A stretch of 64,000 nucleotides of DNA from Gammaproteobacteria bacterium (lineage in GTDB: Bacteria > Pseudomonadota > Gammaproteobacteria > Steroidobacterales > Steroidobacteraceae), in NCBI GenBank assembly GCA_025359205.1, contig JANYHD010000010.1, positions 62,001 through 126,000 of the forward strand, in the 5' to 3' direction. The first letter of the stretch is position 1, and every line of letters starts with the position of its first letter. A model generated the notes under the pieces. It was not told the origin of the DNA and searched no databases. It saw only the letters and a program-made list of their open reading frames with translations. This document shows, one piece after another, positions 46,563 to 56,777 of the stretch. Both the position numbers and the translations under genes were made by a program.

Positions 46563-47524
46563 CAGTGGCCCGTTGGCAGGTAGTGATCGACCAGCAGCGC
46601 CAGAAACAGCCACATGAGATAGCTGATCGAGAAACGAAACACGCGCATCGGCAGGTCGTCGCGGCGCGTGACTTTAAGCCGCACGGCGTGCACCAGGAAG
46701 CGCGTGTTCAGCACCAGCGCGGCCAGCAGGTAGATGGGCCCGCTCATGCCGGTGAGATAGGGCATGAGCGTCACCAGCGCCAGGATGACCGTGTACAGCA
46801 GCACGTGCAGCCGCGTGAATTCCACGCCGTGCGTGACCGGCAGCATGGGAATCTCGGCCTTGGCGTAGTCGCTGCGGCGCGCGATGGCCAGCGCCCAGAA
46901 ATGCGGCGGGGTCCAGGCGAAGATGATCAGGAACAGCAGCAGCGCATGCGGATCGACGGTGTTGGTGACAGCCGCCCAGCCGAGCACCGGCGGCGCGGCG
47001 CCGGCGGCGCCGCCGATGACGATGTTCTGCGGCGTGGCGCGCTTGAGCCAGACGGTGTAGAGCACCGCGTAGCCGATCAGCGAGGCGAAGGTGAGTACGG
47101 CGGTGAGCGTGTTCACCAGCAGCACCAGCACCAACATCGAGGCGAGGCCGAGCACCGTGGCAAAGGCGATCGCCTGGCGATGATTCAACGTGCCGGTGGG
47201 CAGCGGGCGGCCCCGGGTACGCGCCATGTGGGCGTCGATGCGGCGGTCGAGCACGTGGTTGAAGGCCGCTGCGGAGCCCGCCGCCAGCGCAATGCCCAGG
47301 TTTCCAAACAGCAGGGCGTTGAGGGGGGGGAGTCCCGGTGTGGCCAGCAGCGTGCCGACCACCGCGGTCAATACGATCAACGCAACCACGCGCGGTTTCG
47401 TGAGCTCGAAGTAGTCGCGCCAGGTGGCCCTGCGCGCTTTGCCGGCGCCGCGCGCGACATCGGCGGTTGCAGCGCCTTCGGCGGGTGCAGCGCCACCGGC
47501 CACGGCGTCCACCGGCGCACTCAA
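46562..47524 (-). CDS. ctaB: Protoheme IX farnesyltransferase (heme O synthase)
   Basis: A 320-residue UbiA-family membrane enzyme that adds a farnesyl group to heme b. The two Asp-rich motifs are [19 protein letters not shown] (N/D-x-x-x-D type) and [12 protein letters not shown], and [17 protein letters not shown] marks the first helix. The start is TTG 47524, overlapping the ctaA stop (TTGA); GTG 47512 is the alternative. It supplies heme O to CtaA for heme A made for aa3-type oxidases. A much longer frame upstream is only a re-reading of ctaA. Confidence 0.93.
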   Translation of the reverse strand: MSAPVDAVAGGAAPAEGAATADVARGAGKARRATWRDYFELTKPRVVALIVLTAVVGTLLATPGLPPLNALLFGNLGIALAAGSAAAFNHVLDRRIDAHMARTRGRPLPTGTLNHRQAIAFATVLGLASMLVLVLLVNTLTAVLTFASLIGYAVLYTVWLKRATPQNIVIGGAAGAAPPVLGWAAVTNTVDPHALLLFLIIFAWTPPHFWALAIARRSDYAKAEIPMLPVTHGVEFTRLHVLLYTVILALVTLMPYLTGMSGPIYLLAALVLNTRFLVHAVRLKVTRRDDLPMRVFRFSISYLMWLFLALLVDHYLPTGH

Positions 47525-48486
47525 GAGGGCTTCCAGGCCGGTCGCAGCGAGCGGTTCAGTGCCACGACCGACAGCAGCAGCAGCGCGGCGCCGGCATTGT
47601 GGGCGGTCGCGAGGATGAGCGGGAAACCGCGCATCACCATCGAGATGCCGATGGCAAGCTGCAGGGCCAGCGTCAGCAGCACGGCCACGGCCGCGCGGCG
47701 CGCGAACGGGTCGCTGCGCGAGCGCAGTACGCGCACCGCCGCCAGCAGCAGCATTCCGGCGGCCAGCAGCGCGCCCAGCCGGTGGGCGAAATGGATACCG
47801 GTGCTGCCCTGCATCGGTGGCCACCACAGGCCCTGGCATTTCGGGAAATCGGGGCAACCGATTGCGGCGTAGTGGCTGCTGGTCCACCCGCCGAGCGCGA
47901 GCTGCAGCGCCAGGGCCGCGAGCCCGAGCAGCGCCAGCCGCCGCGTGAGCTGGAGGCTCGAGCCGAGGAAGTTCGTGCTGCCGCGCCAGGCGCTCGCCTG
48001 CCGGCGGCCGAGGGTCAAAACCTGCCACCAGAGCGCGGACAATGTGGTCAGTCCGAGCAGCAAATGGGCGGTGACGATGACGGGCTCCAGGCGCGCGGTG
48101 ACGGTCAACATCCCGAGCAGTCCCTGCGCGATGACGAGCGTCACGAGCCCAGCCGCATACGGAATGGAGACGATCCTCTGCTGCCTCGTTTGTATCGCTA
48201 ATGCGGCAATAGAGAGAATTAAAAGGCCTAATGTCGCGGCAGCGTATCGATGGATCATCTCTTTCCAGGCCTTGCCGGGCTCGACGGGGACGCCGTCGAG
48301 GCTGCCGCCCGAACTTTGGGCCGCTTCCACGGCGCCCGCGGGAGTGACATGCCCATAGCAACCGGGCCAGTCCGGACAGCCCAATCCCGCCGCCGATAGC
48401 CGCACGTAGGCGCCCAGCACCACGACGCACAGGCACAGCAGAAAGGCCGTCACGACCAGCGGGCGAATGAGAGAGGCGCGGGGCAT
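47521..48486 (-). CDS. ctaA: Heme A synthase (COX15/CtaA)
   Basis: A 321-residue, eight-helix membrane enzyme that oxidises the heme O methyl to a formyl group. Heme-ligand histidines lie in [30 protein letters not shown] and ATAHNAGA, and a conserved Cys pair lies in [12 protein letters not shown] and IGCPDFPKC. It is in the operon SURF1, SCO-like, ctaA, ctaB, which matures a heme-copper oxidase. Confidence 0.95.
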   Translation of the reverse strand: MPRASLIRPLVVTAFLLCLCVVVLGAYVRLSAAGLGCPDWPGCYGHVTPAGAVEAAQSSGGSLDGVPVEPGKAWKEMIHRYAAATLGLLILSIAALAIQTRQQRIVSIPYAAGLVTLVIAQGLLGMLTVTARLEPVIVTAHLLLGLTTLSALWWQVLTLGRRQASAWRGSTNFLGSSLQLTRRLALLGLAALALQLALGGWTSSHYAAIGCPDFPKCQGLWWPPMQGSTGIHFAHRLGALLAAGMLLLAAVRVLRSRSDPFARRAAVAVLLTLALQLAIGISMVMRGFPLILATAHNAGAALLLLSVVALNRSLRPAWKPS

Positions 48487-48503
48487 CGTTGAACCGTCTT
48501 GTG

Positions 48504-49133
48504 TCAGCCGATGTGGGAAAGCTCGAGCAGTTTCTTGAGGTCTTCGCGCAGGCCCTTGGGGTCCTTGTGCACATCGTAACGCATCATCAGATTCCCCAAG
48601 GGATCGACGATGAAGATTGCCCCGTCCCGCGCCGCAGGGACCAACCGCAGGAGCGGCGCCGCCTCGCTCCCGGAGGCATCGAGGGCGATCAGGCCGGCGT
48701 GCTCGTGCTGGAGGTAGTCCAGGTCGCAGCAGCCTGGGCCGGCGAGCAGCACGCGCTGCGCGCGCGGGGTGAGTTGCGCCAGCGAGAGCCAGGTCTGCCG
48801 GGCGTACACCAGCGTGTTGCGGCAGGCGGCATCGCAGCCCGACTCGCCGTGCCCAATGACCAGCAGCGTCCACTTGCCGCGCAAGACGGTTGCCGTCGCG
48901 CGTGCGCCGCCCATTCCGCCGCTGGGTCCACCACCTGCCAGCAGCAAGGCGAGCTCGGGCAGTGTGACCGGCGTGACGAGTTCGCCATGATTGGTGCGCA
49001 GCGTGGGGCGCCAGCTCGAGCCGTAGTACAGCCAGAAGGCGCCGGCCAGTGGGGCCGCGAACAGGATGAACAACAACAGCACCGGGCGGCGGTTGTTGCG
49101 GGACGTGGCAGGTGTGGCAAGCGGGGCATTCAT
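48504..49133 (-). CDS. SCO-like, thioredoxin-fold membrane protein of oxidase assembly
   Basis: A 209-residue protein with one N-terminal helix ([20 protein letters not shown]) and a periplasmic domain with [32 protein letters not shown], read in parts, placing C-D-A-A-C where SCO proteins have C-x3-[16 protein letters not shown] is the usual end of the fold. It probably helps deliver copper or control thiols during cytochrome oxidase assembly. ATG 49133 overlaps the SURF1 stop by 4 nt. Confidence 0.85.
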   Translation of the reverse strand: MNAPLATPATSRNNRRPVLLLFILFAAPLAGAFWLYYGSSWRPTLRTNHGELVTPVTLPELALLLAGGGPSGGMGGARATATVLRGKWTLLVIGHGESGCDAACRNTLVYARQTWLSLAQLTPRAQRVLLAGPGCCDLDYLQHEHAGLIALDASGSEAAPLLRLVPAARDGAIFIVDPLGNLMMRYDVHKDPKGLREDLKKLLELSHIG

Positions 49134-49912
49134 GGTTTGCGTCGCTCGATGTTCATGAAGAAGTACAGGAACAACGTGAGGGCGGCAAAGGCCCACCACT
49201 GCAGCGCGTAGGCCAGGTGGCGCGCGGGTCCGAAGCCCTCGCCCGCCGGTTGCCAGTCACAGCGGTACCCATAGGGTTCGGCCGCGCCGAGCAGCAGTTG
49301 GCGCGGCTCGATGGGCCGCTTGAGTGCGGCAGCGAGCTCGTCCGTTGTCGGAAAACTGGTGCGCTTGGGCCAGGCAGGGCCAGCGTCCGGCGCGGCGTGG
49401 CCCATGCCGATTGCCGCGGAGGGCAGCAGGTCAATGCGGCCGCCGAGCTCGATTGCGTTCAGGGGCGGCAGCGCAATGTCGGGGAGCCGGTCGCGTCGGC
49501 CCTCCGGCAGCGGCAGCCAGCCGCGGTTCACCAGCAACGCGCGGCCGTCCTCGAGCAGCAGCGGGGTCAGCACTTCGTAGCCGGTGGCGCCAGAGTGGCC
49601 CATGTTGTCGAGCAGGAACTGATGCGCGCCGTCGTAGTGACCGTGCAGGTGCAGCGCGGCATAGCGCGGCAGATCGGCAGTCGAGCGTGCACCGAGTTCG
49701 CTGCCGGGCTGTAGCGTCCCCGCGGCGAAGGCAGCCTCCACGGCGCGCTTTTCCCCTGCGCGATGCCACTGCCAGCGTCCCAGCAAGCCGAACGCGAGGA
49801 CGCCGGTGCAGGCCAGCAGCGTCATCCAGGCGCCGGCCCGCAGGCGGTGGTTGCGAAGCTCCACTTGCAGCACGCGCGGGGCACTCCGAGGATCGGAAAA
49901 AGCGGCCGGCAT
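49130..49912 (-). CDS. SURF1 family oxidase assembly protein
   Basis: A 260-residue protein with a helix at each end (MTLLACTGVLAFGLLGRWQWHR and LQWWAFAALTLFLYFFMNI) and the periplasmic SURF1 domain between (GHYDGAHQFLLDNMGHSG, LLVNRGWLP). SURF1 helps insert heme A into subunit I of cytochrome c oxidase. It is the first gene of the minus-strand assembly operon; the oxidase subunit genes (coxBAC, ctaG) that usually precede it are not in the window. Confidence 0.92.
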   Translation of the reverse strand: MPAAFSDPRSAPRVLQVELRNHRLRAGAWMTLLACTGVLAFGLLGRWQWHRAGEKRAVEAAFAAGTLQPGSELGARSTADLPRYAALHLHGHYDGAHQFLLDNMGHSGATGYEVLTPLLLEDGRALLVNRGWLPLPEGRRDRLPDIALPPLNAIELGGRIDLLPSAAIGMGHAAPDAGPAWPKRTSFPTTDELAAALKRPIEPRQLLLGAAEPYGYRCDWQPAGEGFGPARHLAYALQWWAFAALTLFLYFFMNIERRKP

Positions 49913-49986
49913 TGTGCCGCCCGGTGGGCGCGGAGTACAGGCGCGCGCCTATACTTGCAGGCCTTAAGCGCCATGGGAGCGAGGGG

Positions 49987-50199
49987 ATGGAACTGATCAG
50001 GGTGGCCGTGATCGTGGTGCTGGTGGCCATCGTCGCCAGCCTCGCCATGGCGCTCTACTACCTGGCGACCGACCGCGGCGAGTCCAAGAAGCTCGTGAAT
50101 TCGCTGACGGTGCGCATCGCGCTGTCGGTGGTGCTGTTCCTGCTGCTGATGCTGGCCTGGCGCTTCGGCCTGATCCATCCGCACGGCATTGCGCAATAG
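49987..50199 (+). CDS. DUF2909 twin-transmembrane protein
   Basis: A 70-residue protein of two membrane helices (RVAVIVVLVAIVASLAMALYYL and IALSVVLFLLLMLAWRFGLI) with a charged loop between them. DUF2909 proteins are regularly encoded beside SURF1 and cytochrome oxidase genes, as here, divergently from SURF1. GAGGGG precedes ATG 49987. The exact role is unknown. The next gene starts 3 nt after its stop. Confidence 0.85.
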   Translation: MELIRVAVIVVLVAIVASLAMALYYLATDRGESKKLVNSLTVRIALSVVLFLLLMLAWRFGLIHPHGIAQ

Positions 50200-50201
50200 C
50201 G

Positions 50202-51086
50202 GTGCGGCCGCAATCGATCGGGCTGGCCTGCGCTCTGCTCGGCGCCGTCGGCTTCTCCTTTAAGGCGATCCTGGTCAAGGCCGCGTACCGTTACGGTGTC
50301 GATGCCGAAACGCTGCTGGCCTTGCGCATGCTGTACTCGTTGCCGTTGTTCCTGCTGATGGGATACACGGCGCGCAATGCGGCCGAGCCCATCGTGGCGG
50401 CGGACTGGCGCGCGTTGCTGCTGCTCGGGCTGCTGGGCTACTACGGTTCGAGTTACCTGGATTTCCTGGGACTGCGCTACATCTCGGCCGCGCTCGAGCG
50501 GCTGATCCTGTTTGTCTATCCGACCATCGTGGTGCTGTACGTCGCCTGGCGCTCGCGGCGCGCGCCGGCCCGGCCGACGCTGATCGCGTTGTCCCTGTGC
50601 TACGCGGGCGTGGCGTTGGTGGTCACGCACGATGTGCGCGCAGGCAGCGGCAATGTGCTCGTCGGCGGCACACTCGTGTTCGCGAGCGCGGTCTGCTACG
50701 CGGCCTACCTGCTGGGCGCGGCGCCGCTGCTGACGCGCCTCGGTTCGGCGCGCGTCGCGGCCTGGGCCACCCTGGTCGCCTGCATTGCGGCACTCCTGCA
50801 GTTCGTAGCCTGGCGGCCGCTCGCGCTGGCCGTGGCGCAGCCCTGGCAGGTGCAGGCTCTGAGCGCAGCGATGGCGGTGTTCTCCACCGTGCTGCCGATC
50901 TGGCTGGTGTCGGAGGGCATACGCAGGCTCGGCGCCGCGCCGACTGCGATGATCAGTTCGCTCGGTCCGCCGATCACGATGTTGCTGGCCTGGTGGCTGC
51001 TGGGTGAAGCACTCGGGGCGCTGCAGCTGCTGGGCGCGGCGCTGGTGATCGGCGGCGTGCGGCTCGTGGCCGCGGGCGAGTCATGA
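50202..51086 (+). CDS. EamA/DMT family transporter
   Basis: A 294-residue, ten-helix protein with two EamA repeats (GLACALLGAVGFSFKAILVK and the second from about residue 150). GTG 50202 follows the DUF2909 stop by 3 nt. It is a different subfamily from the EamA protein at 45137. The substrate is unknown. Confidence 0.87.
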   Translation: MRPQSIGLACALLGAVGFSFKAILVKAAYRYGVDAETLLALRMLYSLPLFLLMGYTARNAAEPIVAADWRALLLLGLLGYYGSSYLDFLGLRYISAALERLILFVYPTIVVLYVAWRSRRAPARPTLIALSLCYAGVALVVTHDVRAGSGNVLVGGTLVFASAVCYAAYLLGAAPLLTRLGSARVAAWATLVACIAALLQFVAWRPLALAVAQPWQVQALSAAMAVFSTVLPIWLVSEGIRRLGAAPTAMISSLGPPITMLLAWWLLGEALGALQLLGAALVIGGVRLVAAGES

Positions 51087-51141
51087 ATCGCGGAGCTGCA
51101 GGGACTAAGCTAGGGGCTGTACACACTCAGGGGATCGCTGC

Positions 51142-52965
51142 GTGAGCAGGTGGATCTGGCAACCGCGTTACGCGCTGGCAGCGCTGGCCCTGCTGTGGAT
51201 CGTGGGTCTGTACGCGCGCGGCTACTGGACGCCCGACGAACCGCGAGAAGCCGCGCTTGCCGCCTCCGTCAGCGCGCAGGCGCACCCGCTCCCCTTGCTC
51301 GGTGGCCAGCACTTCGCGGAAAAACCGCCGCTCACATACTGGTTGGCCGGCGCCTCGATGCGTGTGCTGGGGGCGAGTCCGGCGGCCGCGCGCATGCCGC
51401 AGCTTTTCTACGCGTTGCTGGCGTTTGGCGCCATGCTGGCCTTGCTGCGCACGCTGCTGGGCGCCGCTGCGCGCGAGTCAGTGCTCAGTGGCGCGTTGCT
51501 GTTTGCCACCACGTTGCTCGTGTACCAGGTGCAGATCTGGCTCGACACCGACGCCTTGCTGCTTGCCGGCGTCGCGGTGGCGCTGGCGGGGATGTACGCC
51601 GCGCTCGCCGTGGCGGGCGAGCACGCGGCGGCGCGCGCGGCGCGCTGGCGCGGCTACATCGTGATGCACGCCGGACTCACGCTCGCCTTCTTCGCGAAGA
51701 ATTTCGCGGCCTGGCTGGTGCCGGTGCTGGCCTTCCTCGGCTGCATCGCCTGGGAGCGGCGCTGGCGGGAGCTGTGGCGAGCGCAGTTCTGGCTGCCGGC
51801 GCTCCTGCCTGCGGTGTGCATCGCCTGGTGGGTGAGCGCGGTCGCGGCTGAACCGGACGGCGCACGATCGCTCCGCATCCTGTTCTGGAACAACCTCGCC
51901 GGTCGCCTGCTGCCGGTGGCGGCGGATGCGCAATACGACTACGCCAGCGGCCATCGGAATTCGCCCGGCAGCTATTTCCTGGAACTCCCGTTGTACCTGT
52001 TGCCGTGGACGGTCTTCGCGGCCTACGCGCTCAAGTCGGCATGGCACGGTGTACGCGCGGCAGGTCCCAGGCGCGCCGCCTGGCGTTTCGCGCTGTGCGT
52101 GGCTTTCCCTGGCCTCGTGGTGCTCTCCTTCGCGGCCACCGCGCGCGGCATCTACGCGGCGCCCTGCATGATCGGCTTCGTGCTGCTCATCGCGCTGTCG
52201 ATCGAAGGGCTGACCGCCGGTAGGCTGGCCGCCGACGGCACAGCGGCCCGGCGGGTGCGCAAAGGCACGGCGCTGCTGATGCTGCTGGCGGCGCTGCTCG
52301 TGCTGGGCGCGAGTGCTGCGCTGCAGTGGACGGTGCTGCGCGCGCCCTGGCCCGTGTATCTGGTGAGCTCCTGCACGGCGGCTGTGGTGGCCGCCTGGTG
52401 CGCGGGCCTGTGCCTGGCGCCGCGGGCAACAGCTCCGTCGCAACCGACCGTGGCTGCGCGGGTGCAGCAGTTCGCGCTGGCCTGGAGCCTGCTGTTCTCG
52501 ATCGGCGTGTTGTGCCTGTGGGGTGCGATGAATCGAGTGCAGGACCTCGACGCGGTGGCGCGGCGCGTGGCAGCGAATGCCGGGCCTGATCCGCTGTTGC
52601 TGTGGAGCCCGGATGAAACCACGCTCGCCTGGGCGCAACTCTACCTGCCGCCCAGGAGCTGGCGGACGTTGAACACCGTGGGCGTGGCTACTCCCGCCGC
52701 AGTCGCGCAGGAACTGCGCGGTGCGCCGGCCAATGCGGTGATCGTGAGCCAGGCGCCCGGCAAGTGGTCGCGCCAGCAATGGCTCGCGTTCCTGCACGGG
52801 GATGCACGCCTGGTGGGCGCTGCTGGGGGCGATCCGGCCACGGTCGCCACAGTGGCCGCGGCCGCCATGAACGAGCCGCTGCTCAGTGAGGGTGGCTATA
52901 CCGTGCGCACGCAGGTTGTGCGGCCCGGTGGGCGCAGCTATTTTCTCTGGCGACGCGGCCGTTGA
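51142..52965 (+). CDS. ArnT/PMT-like membrane glycosyltransferase
   Basis: A 607-residue polytopic protein of the GT-C fold, with a first periplasmic loop carrying WTPDEPREAALA (the D-E motif essential in ArnT and PMT enzymes), then HFAEKPPLTYW and about ten further helices, and a C-terminal periplasmic domain from about residue 490. Such enzymes move a sugar from a lipid carrier to lipid A, proteins or other acceptors. The start is GTG 51142. No arn genes are adjacent, so its acceptor is unknown. Confidence 0.87.
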   Translation: MSRWIWQPRYALAALALLWIVGLYARGYWTPDEPREAALAASVSAQAHPLPLLGGQHFAEKPPLTYWLAGASMRVLGASPAAARMPQLFYALLAFGAMLALLRTLLGAAARESVLSGALLFATTLLVYQVQIWLDTDALLLAGVAVALAGMYAALAVAGEHAAARAARWRGYIVMHAGLTLAFFAKNFAAWLVPVLAFLGCIAWERRWRELWRAQFWLPALLPAVCIAWWVSAVAAEPDGARSLRILFWNNLAGRLLPVAADAQYDYASGHRNSPGSYFLELPLYLLPWTVFAAYALKSAWHGVRAAGPRRAAWRFALCVAFPGLVVLSFAATARGIYAAPCMIGFVLLIALSIEGLTAGRLAADGTAARRVRKGTALLMLLAALLVLGASAALQWTVLRAPWPVYLVSSCTAAVVAAWCAGLCLAPRATAPSQPTVAARVQQFALAWSLLFSIGVLCLWGAMNRVQDLDAVARRVAANAGPDPLLLWSPDETTLAWAQLYLPPRSWRTLNTVGVATPAAVAQELRGAPANAVIVSQAPGKWSRQQWLAFLHGDARLVGAAGGDPATVATVAAAAMNEPLLSEGGYTVRTQVVRPGGRSYFLWRRGR

Positions 52966-53011
52966 GCCACAGGCAAATGACTTTAGCCGCACGCAGATCC
53001 GGAGCAGTTCA

Positions 53012-54364
53012 ATGACAATCACAGTTGACCGGCGCCGCAGCGTCGCCCTGCTGGCCGGCATTGCACTGGGCACCGTCCTGGGCGGAACAATCCCCGCGAG
53101 CGCCGCAGCGGCGGCAGAGCCGCGCATCGATGCCGCGAGGCTCCAGGCCACGCTGGAACGGCTCAGCACCTACGGTCGGCGAGTCGGCGGCAGCTTCGCG
53201 GACGGCGTCAGCCGCGTCGCGTATTCCGACGCGGACGTGGCGGGCCGTGCCTACGTGATGGGCCTGATGCGCGAGGCGGGACTTACGCCGCATATCGATG
53301 CGGCGGGCAACATCACCGGCACGCGTGCGGGGAGCGATCCCTCGCTCAAGGCGATCGTCATCGGCTCGCATATTGATTCGGTGCCGGGCGGCGGGAATTT
53401 TGACGGTCAGCTCGGCTCGATGGCGGCCATCGAGGTGGTGCGGGCGCTGAACGATCAGCACGTGGCAACGCGCCATCCCCTGGAAGTGACGCTGTGGTCG
53501 AACGAAGAGGGTGGGCCGATCGGCAGCATTGCCGTGGTGGGAACCGTACCGGCCGAGATGCTCGAGCGGCGCTTCAATGGCGTGCCGATGCGCGAGGGAC
53601 TGCAGAAGATCGGCGGCGATCCGGATCATCTGGCGCTGGCGCGCCGCGCGCCGCAGTCGTTGCACTGCTATATCGAGTTGCACATCGAGCAGGGCGGCGT
53701 GCTCGAAAAGGCGGGCATCGCGATCGGCGTCGTCGATGGCATCGTCAGCATCGACGAATATGACGTCGAGCTGAAAGGTTTCGCGAACCATGCTGGCACC
53801 ACGCCGATGGGCGAGCGCCACGATGCGCTGCTGGCGGCCGCGAAAGTAGTCGAGGCGGTGCGCGAGATCGCCACGCGCGTGCCGGGACGGCAGGTGGGCA
53901 CGGTCGGGCGCTTCGAGGTGTTCCCGAACGCGCCCAACGTGATTCCCGGGCTGGTGAAACTCAGCGTCGAGTTTCGCGACCTGTCAGCCGAGACCATCGC
54001 CGCGCTGGGCGCGGAGACGGCGGCGCGGCTGCAGCAGATCGCGCGCGAGACCGGCACCGAAATCTCGATGGTGCGCGCGGTCCACGATGACCCGGCCCTT
54101 GCCGATGTGCGCATCCAGAAGCAGATCGAGGCGGCCGCGGCCACGCTCGGATTGAAGTCGATGCACATGCCAAGCGGCGCGGGTCACGACGCGCAGAACC
54201 TGGCGAAGCTCACGCCGATGGGCATGATCTTCATCCCGAGCATCGGCGGCATCAGCCATTCGCCCAAGGAACTGTCGCGCTGGTCGGACTGCGCCAACGG
54301 CGCTGACGTGCTGCTGCGCACGGTGCTGCGCGTGGATCGGAGCGATCTGCGGCCCGCTTCGTAG
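53012..54364 (+). CDS. Tat-exported M20-family amidohydrolase (allantoate/N-carbamoyl amino acid hydrolase type)
   Basis: A 450-residue zinc hydrolase. It starts with a twin-arginine signal (VDRRRSVALLAGIALGTVLGG). Metal-site motifs are SHIDSVPGGGNFDGQLG, WSNEEGGPIGS, YIELHIEQGGVLE and the C-terminal GAGHDAQNLA. The insert lid contains FANHAGTTPMGERHDAL, typical of hydantoinase/carbamoylase proteins that cleave N-carbamoyl amino acids or allantoate. Export of this family is less common. GGAG lies 8 nt before ATG 53012. Confidence 0.9.
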   Translation: MTITVDRRRSVALLAGIALGTVLGGTIPASAAAAAEPRIDAARLQATLERLSTYGRRVGGSFADGVSRVAYSDADVAGRAYVMGLMREAGLTPHIDAAGNITGTRAGSDPSLKAIVIGSHIDSVPGGGNFDGQLGSMAAIEVVRALNDQHVATRHPLEVTLWSNEEGGPIGSIAVVGTVPAEMLERRFNGVPMREGLQKIGGDPDHLALARRAPQSLHCYIELHIEQGGVLEKAGIAIGVVDGIVSIDEYDVELKGFANHAGTTPMGERHDALLAAAKVVEAVREIATRVPGRQVGTVGRFEVFPNAPNVIPGLVKLSVEFRDLSAETIAALGAETAARLQQIARETGTEISMVRAVHDDPALADVRIQKQIEAAAATLGLKSMHMPSGAGHDAQNLAKLTPMGMIFIPSIGGISHSPKELSRWSDCANGADVLLRTVLRVDRSDLRPAS

Positions 54365-54386
54365 CGGCTAGTCGCTGTCGTTTTTT
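54363..54386 (+). terminator. Rho-independent terminator after the amidohydrolase gene
   Basis: AGCGG and TCGCT pair (one G-U) around a CTAG loop, overlapping the stop codon, and TTTTTT follows four bases later. The rest of the 201-bp gap to 54565 shows nothing recognisable. Confidence 0.55.
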
Positions 54387-54565
54387 GCTCAAGGCCGAAC
54401 CGAGCTAGAGGCGCGTGCCTCCTCCCTTGCCAGGCAGCGGCAGTCCAGCCCTTGTGGCTGTCGCGTGGGAGGGCGTATCAGCGTGACTGCTGGTGACCCT
54501 TATGCAAGGGTCGCAAATTGCCGGCTTCGGGCACTTTGATGTTGCACGCTAGGCATTGCGAGGCA

Positions 54566-56464
54566 TTACAGCAATAGTTTTTCTTTGCGCAGAACTTCTT
54601 TGAACCGTAAATCGCTGTGCAATCTCAAAAATGTCGGCTCGTACTTCAACGAGAGCAAGACGCCTTTTGCCTGGTGATCCGCACGGTCGAGCCACGCGAA
54701 CGCGGAATCAGCTTCACCCCGATATGCGTGCAGCGAGGCGATATCATACGCTTCAGTTTTTCCAAACTCCTTCTCGAGTGCACCGAGTGCCGAATCCGAT
54801 TCGGCCCGCCGACCCATGGCCCAGTAGATGCAAACCAGGCCTTCGAGCTTGGTCGCCTTATCGGATTCCTTTTCCGTCGCTGCAAGCGCCTCCTTCTTCT
54901 TGCCCATCAGCAGCAAGTTCAATCCCAATTGTGCATTCGCGCCCAGGACCTCCGGATCGATTTCCAGCAACATCCGCAAAGTGGCGGCAGCTTCCTCGAG
55001 GTGCCCCGTGTATGTTTCATAAATGGACAGACTAAACATGTTCGGCGTGTCGAGCGGATTCCGCTCCAGTCTGCGGGACGTCCAGTCGATTGCGTTGCCA
55101 AATTGACCGTACAGATTTGCCTTCAGAGCAAGCAAGTTGCCTCTTGCATCATCGCCCACAGTACCGTTTGCATCCAGTGAGACTGCGCGCTCGTAGTCAG
55201 CGGCCGCCGCATCCCAGTCTCCCAAAATCTGCAAGGCCATATTGCCGCGTGCAAAATAGGCTTCAGCGCAGTTTGGATCGGCCCCAAGTGCTCGAAATAC
55301 GGCCTCCCTGGTCTTGGCCTCCGCGTCTTGGGCGGTAAGCGCCCCCAAAGTTGCTTGCCAAACATAGACGCGTGCCAACTTCGCCCATGCAGTGGCATAT
55401 TCGGAATCCACTTGGAGCGCATCCTTGTAGAATTTGGTCGCTAAGGCGTCATCGCCCTGGTCGCCTCTCAAGAAGAAGTAGTTTCCCTTGAGCATCAAGT
55501 TGTACGCTTCTACATTGAGCGTGCCGGTTGGCGCAGAGCGGATTCCCGAGGGCTTGTCCGCGCTCAATGTGGTATTTAGCGCCTGCGCCACTGTTGTCGA
55601 AATCTCATCCTGCAACTTGAAGATCTCGTTGAGTTTACGGGCATAGATCTCCGACCATAGATGCACACCGTCCGACGCCCGAATCAGCTGCACGGTGATC
55701 CGAAGCTCACTTCCTGCCTTGCGTACGCTTCCTTCCAGCAAGTTTGCCACTCCGAGCTTGCTGGCGATGGAGCGCATGTCCTCATTCTTGCCTTTGAAGG
55801 CGAAGGCTGAAGTTCTTGCGATGACTTTAAGATCCGGGATATGCGCAAGATGGTCGATCAACTCTTCGGACAGGCCGTCGGAGAAATACTCCTGGTCGTG
55901 CTTCTCACTCATGTCTACGAAGGGCAGGACGGCGATGGATTTCTCAGGCACAGCCGCGCCTGTAGGCGCTGCCTTGACTGTGGCTGTCGCATGCTCCACC
56001 GTGGATGCTGCGCGCTTCGAGAGCCAGAACTTGTCGACCACGAAGTAACTGAGCGCGATCACCAATACAGCGATGATGGCCCGGTCGAGTCGCTTGCCAG
56101 TCTGGTGGCGAATGGAGTGCTTCGGGGAGACCTCTTCCGTGGGCTTCAGCCCTTCTGGGGTAATCTCATACGCCCAAGCGAATATTAAAACCACGGGGAA
56201 CCCAACCACCATCACGAGCACTGCCACGCGCCCAGCCCAGGCGGGCATCTCAAGCAGATGGAAGAAGACCTCGAAGACCTCGAGCACCACGTACCCGACG
56301 ACAATGTAGAGGATCGCCACGCGTCCGACGTTGCGGTGCTTCAGCTCTTCCAGGAATCTGATTGGCGGCAGCTCGGGGCGATCATGGTGGTGAGCCGGTG
56401 TGCCGTGCTCCGGCGCTGGCGGCGGCAGTGTTACCGCAGACTCTAGTGGCGGTTCGTCGGGCAT
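54566..56464 (-). CDS. TolB-like/TPR signalling protein with N-terminal membrane helices
   Basis: A 632-residue protein. Residues 34-100 (FLEELKHRNVGRVAILYIVV onward) form a two-helix membrane module; a third helix lies at about 130-150. A TolB-N/FlgO-like domain (KSIAVLPFVDMSEKHDQEY) and TPR repeats follow to the end. From KSIAVLPF onward it is closely similar to the TIR protein at 11437, so they are paralogues whose N-terminal modules differ. ATG 56464 was chosen because the leader before it matches that of the paralogue block by block; a TTG at 56527 would extend it by 21 residues. Function is unknown. Confidence 0.85.
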   Translation of the reverse strand: MPDEPPLESAVTLPPPAPEHGTPAHHHDRPELPPIRFLEELKHRNVGRVAILYIVVGYVVLEVFEVFFHLLEMPAWAGRVAVLVMVVGFPVVLIFAWAYEITPEGLKPTEEVSPKHSIRHQTGKRLDRAIIAVLVIALSYFVVDKFWLSKRAASTVEHATATVKAAPTGAAVPEKSIAVLPFVDMSEKHDQEYFSDGLSEELIDHLAHIPDLKVIARTSAFAFKGKNEDMRSIASKLGVANLLEGSVRKAGSELRITVQLIRASDGVHLWSEIYARKLNEIFKLQDEISTTVAQALNTTLSADKPSGIRSAPTGTLNVEAYNLMLKGNYFFLRGDQGDDALATKFYKDALQVDSEYATAWAKLARVYVWQATLGALTAQDAEAKTREAVFRALGADPNCAEAYFARGNMALQILGDWDAAAADYERAVSLDANGTVGDDARGNLLALKANLYGQFGNAIDWTSRRLERNPLDTPNMFSLSIYETYTGHLEEAAATLRMLLEIDPEVLGANAQLGLNLLLMGKKKEALAATEKESDKATKLEGLVCIYWAMGRRAESDSALGALEKEFGKTEAYDIASLHAYRGEADSAFAWLDRADHQAKGVLLSLKYEPTFLRLHSDLRFKEVLRKEKLLL

Positions 56465-56507
56465 ACCGGATCTTGTCGTCCCTGCGTCGTTGGGGGGCAG
56501 GATGCCC
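56465..56507 (-). promoter_or_regulatory. Conserved 5' leader shared with the TIR-TPR gene
   Basis: Same three blocks as before 11437: GGGCATCCTGC, GCAGGGA, ACAAGATCCGGT, then the ATG. A loop of 11 nt (13 in the other copy) joins a bulged stem made from blocks 1 and 2. It lies inside the 374-bp gap 56465-56838, which otherwise holds an 18-bp palindrome and no gene. Confidence 0.65.
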
Positions 56508-56777
56508 GTGTCGGGGCCGGGTTGCAATGCAAAGGGCCGGATGCCTTCGAACGGCCAGTTACGAGCGGCGATTTTTAAGAATCAACTCACTTGTTTGGGG
56601 CCGATTGCAGCCGGACAGGGACGGGGAACTTGAAATTCGGTCCTGATAACCGCTAACCCACCTACGACGATCCAGAACGGCGACAACCAAGCGAATATAA
56701 GACCGCGAAGCCGGCATGAAACTCCCGGGCGCGGCGCTTGTAGGCATGTAACCGGAAGTGCATAGTCCCCGGCTCGT

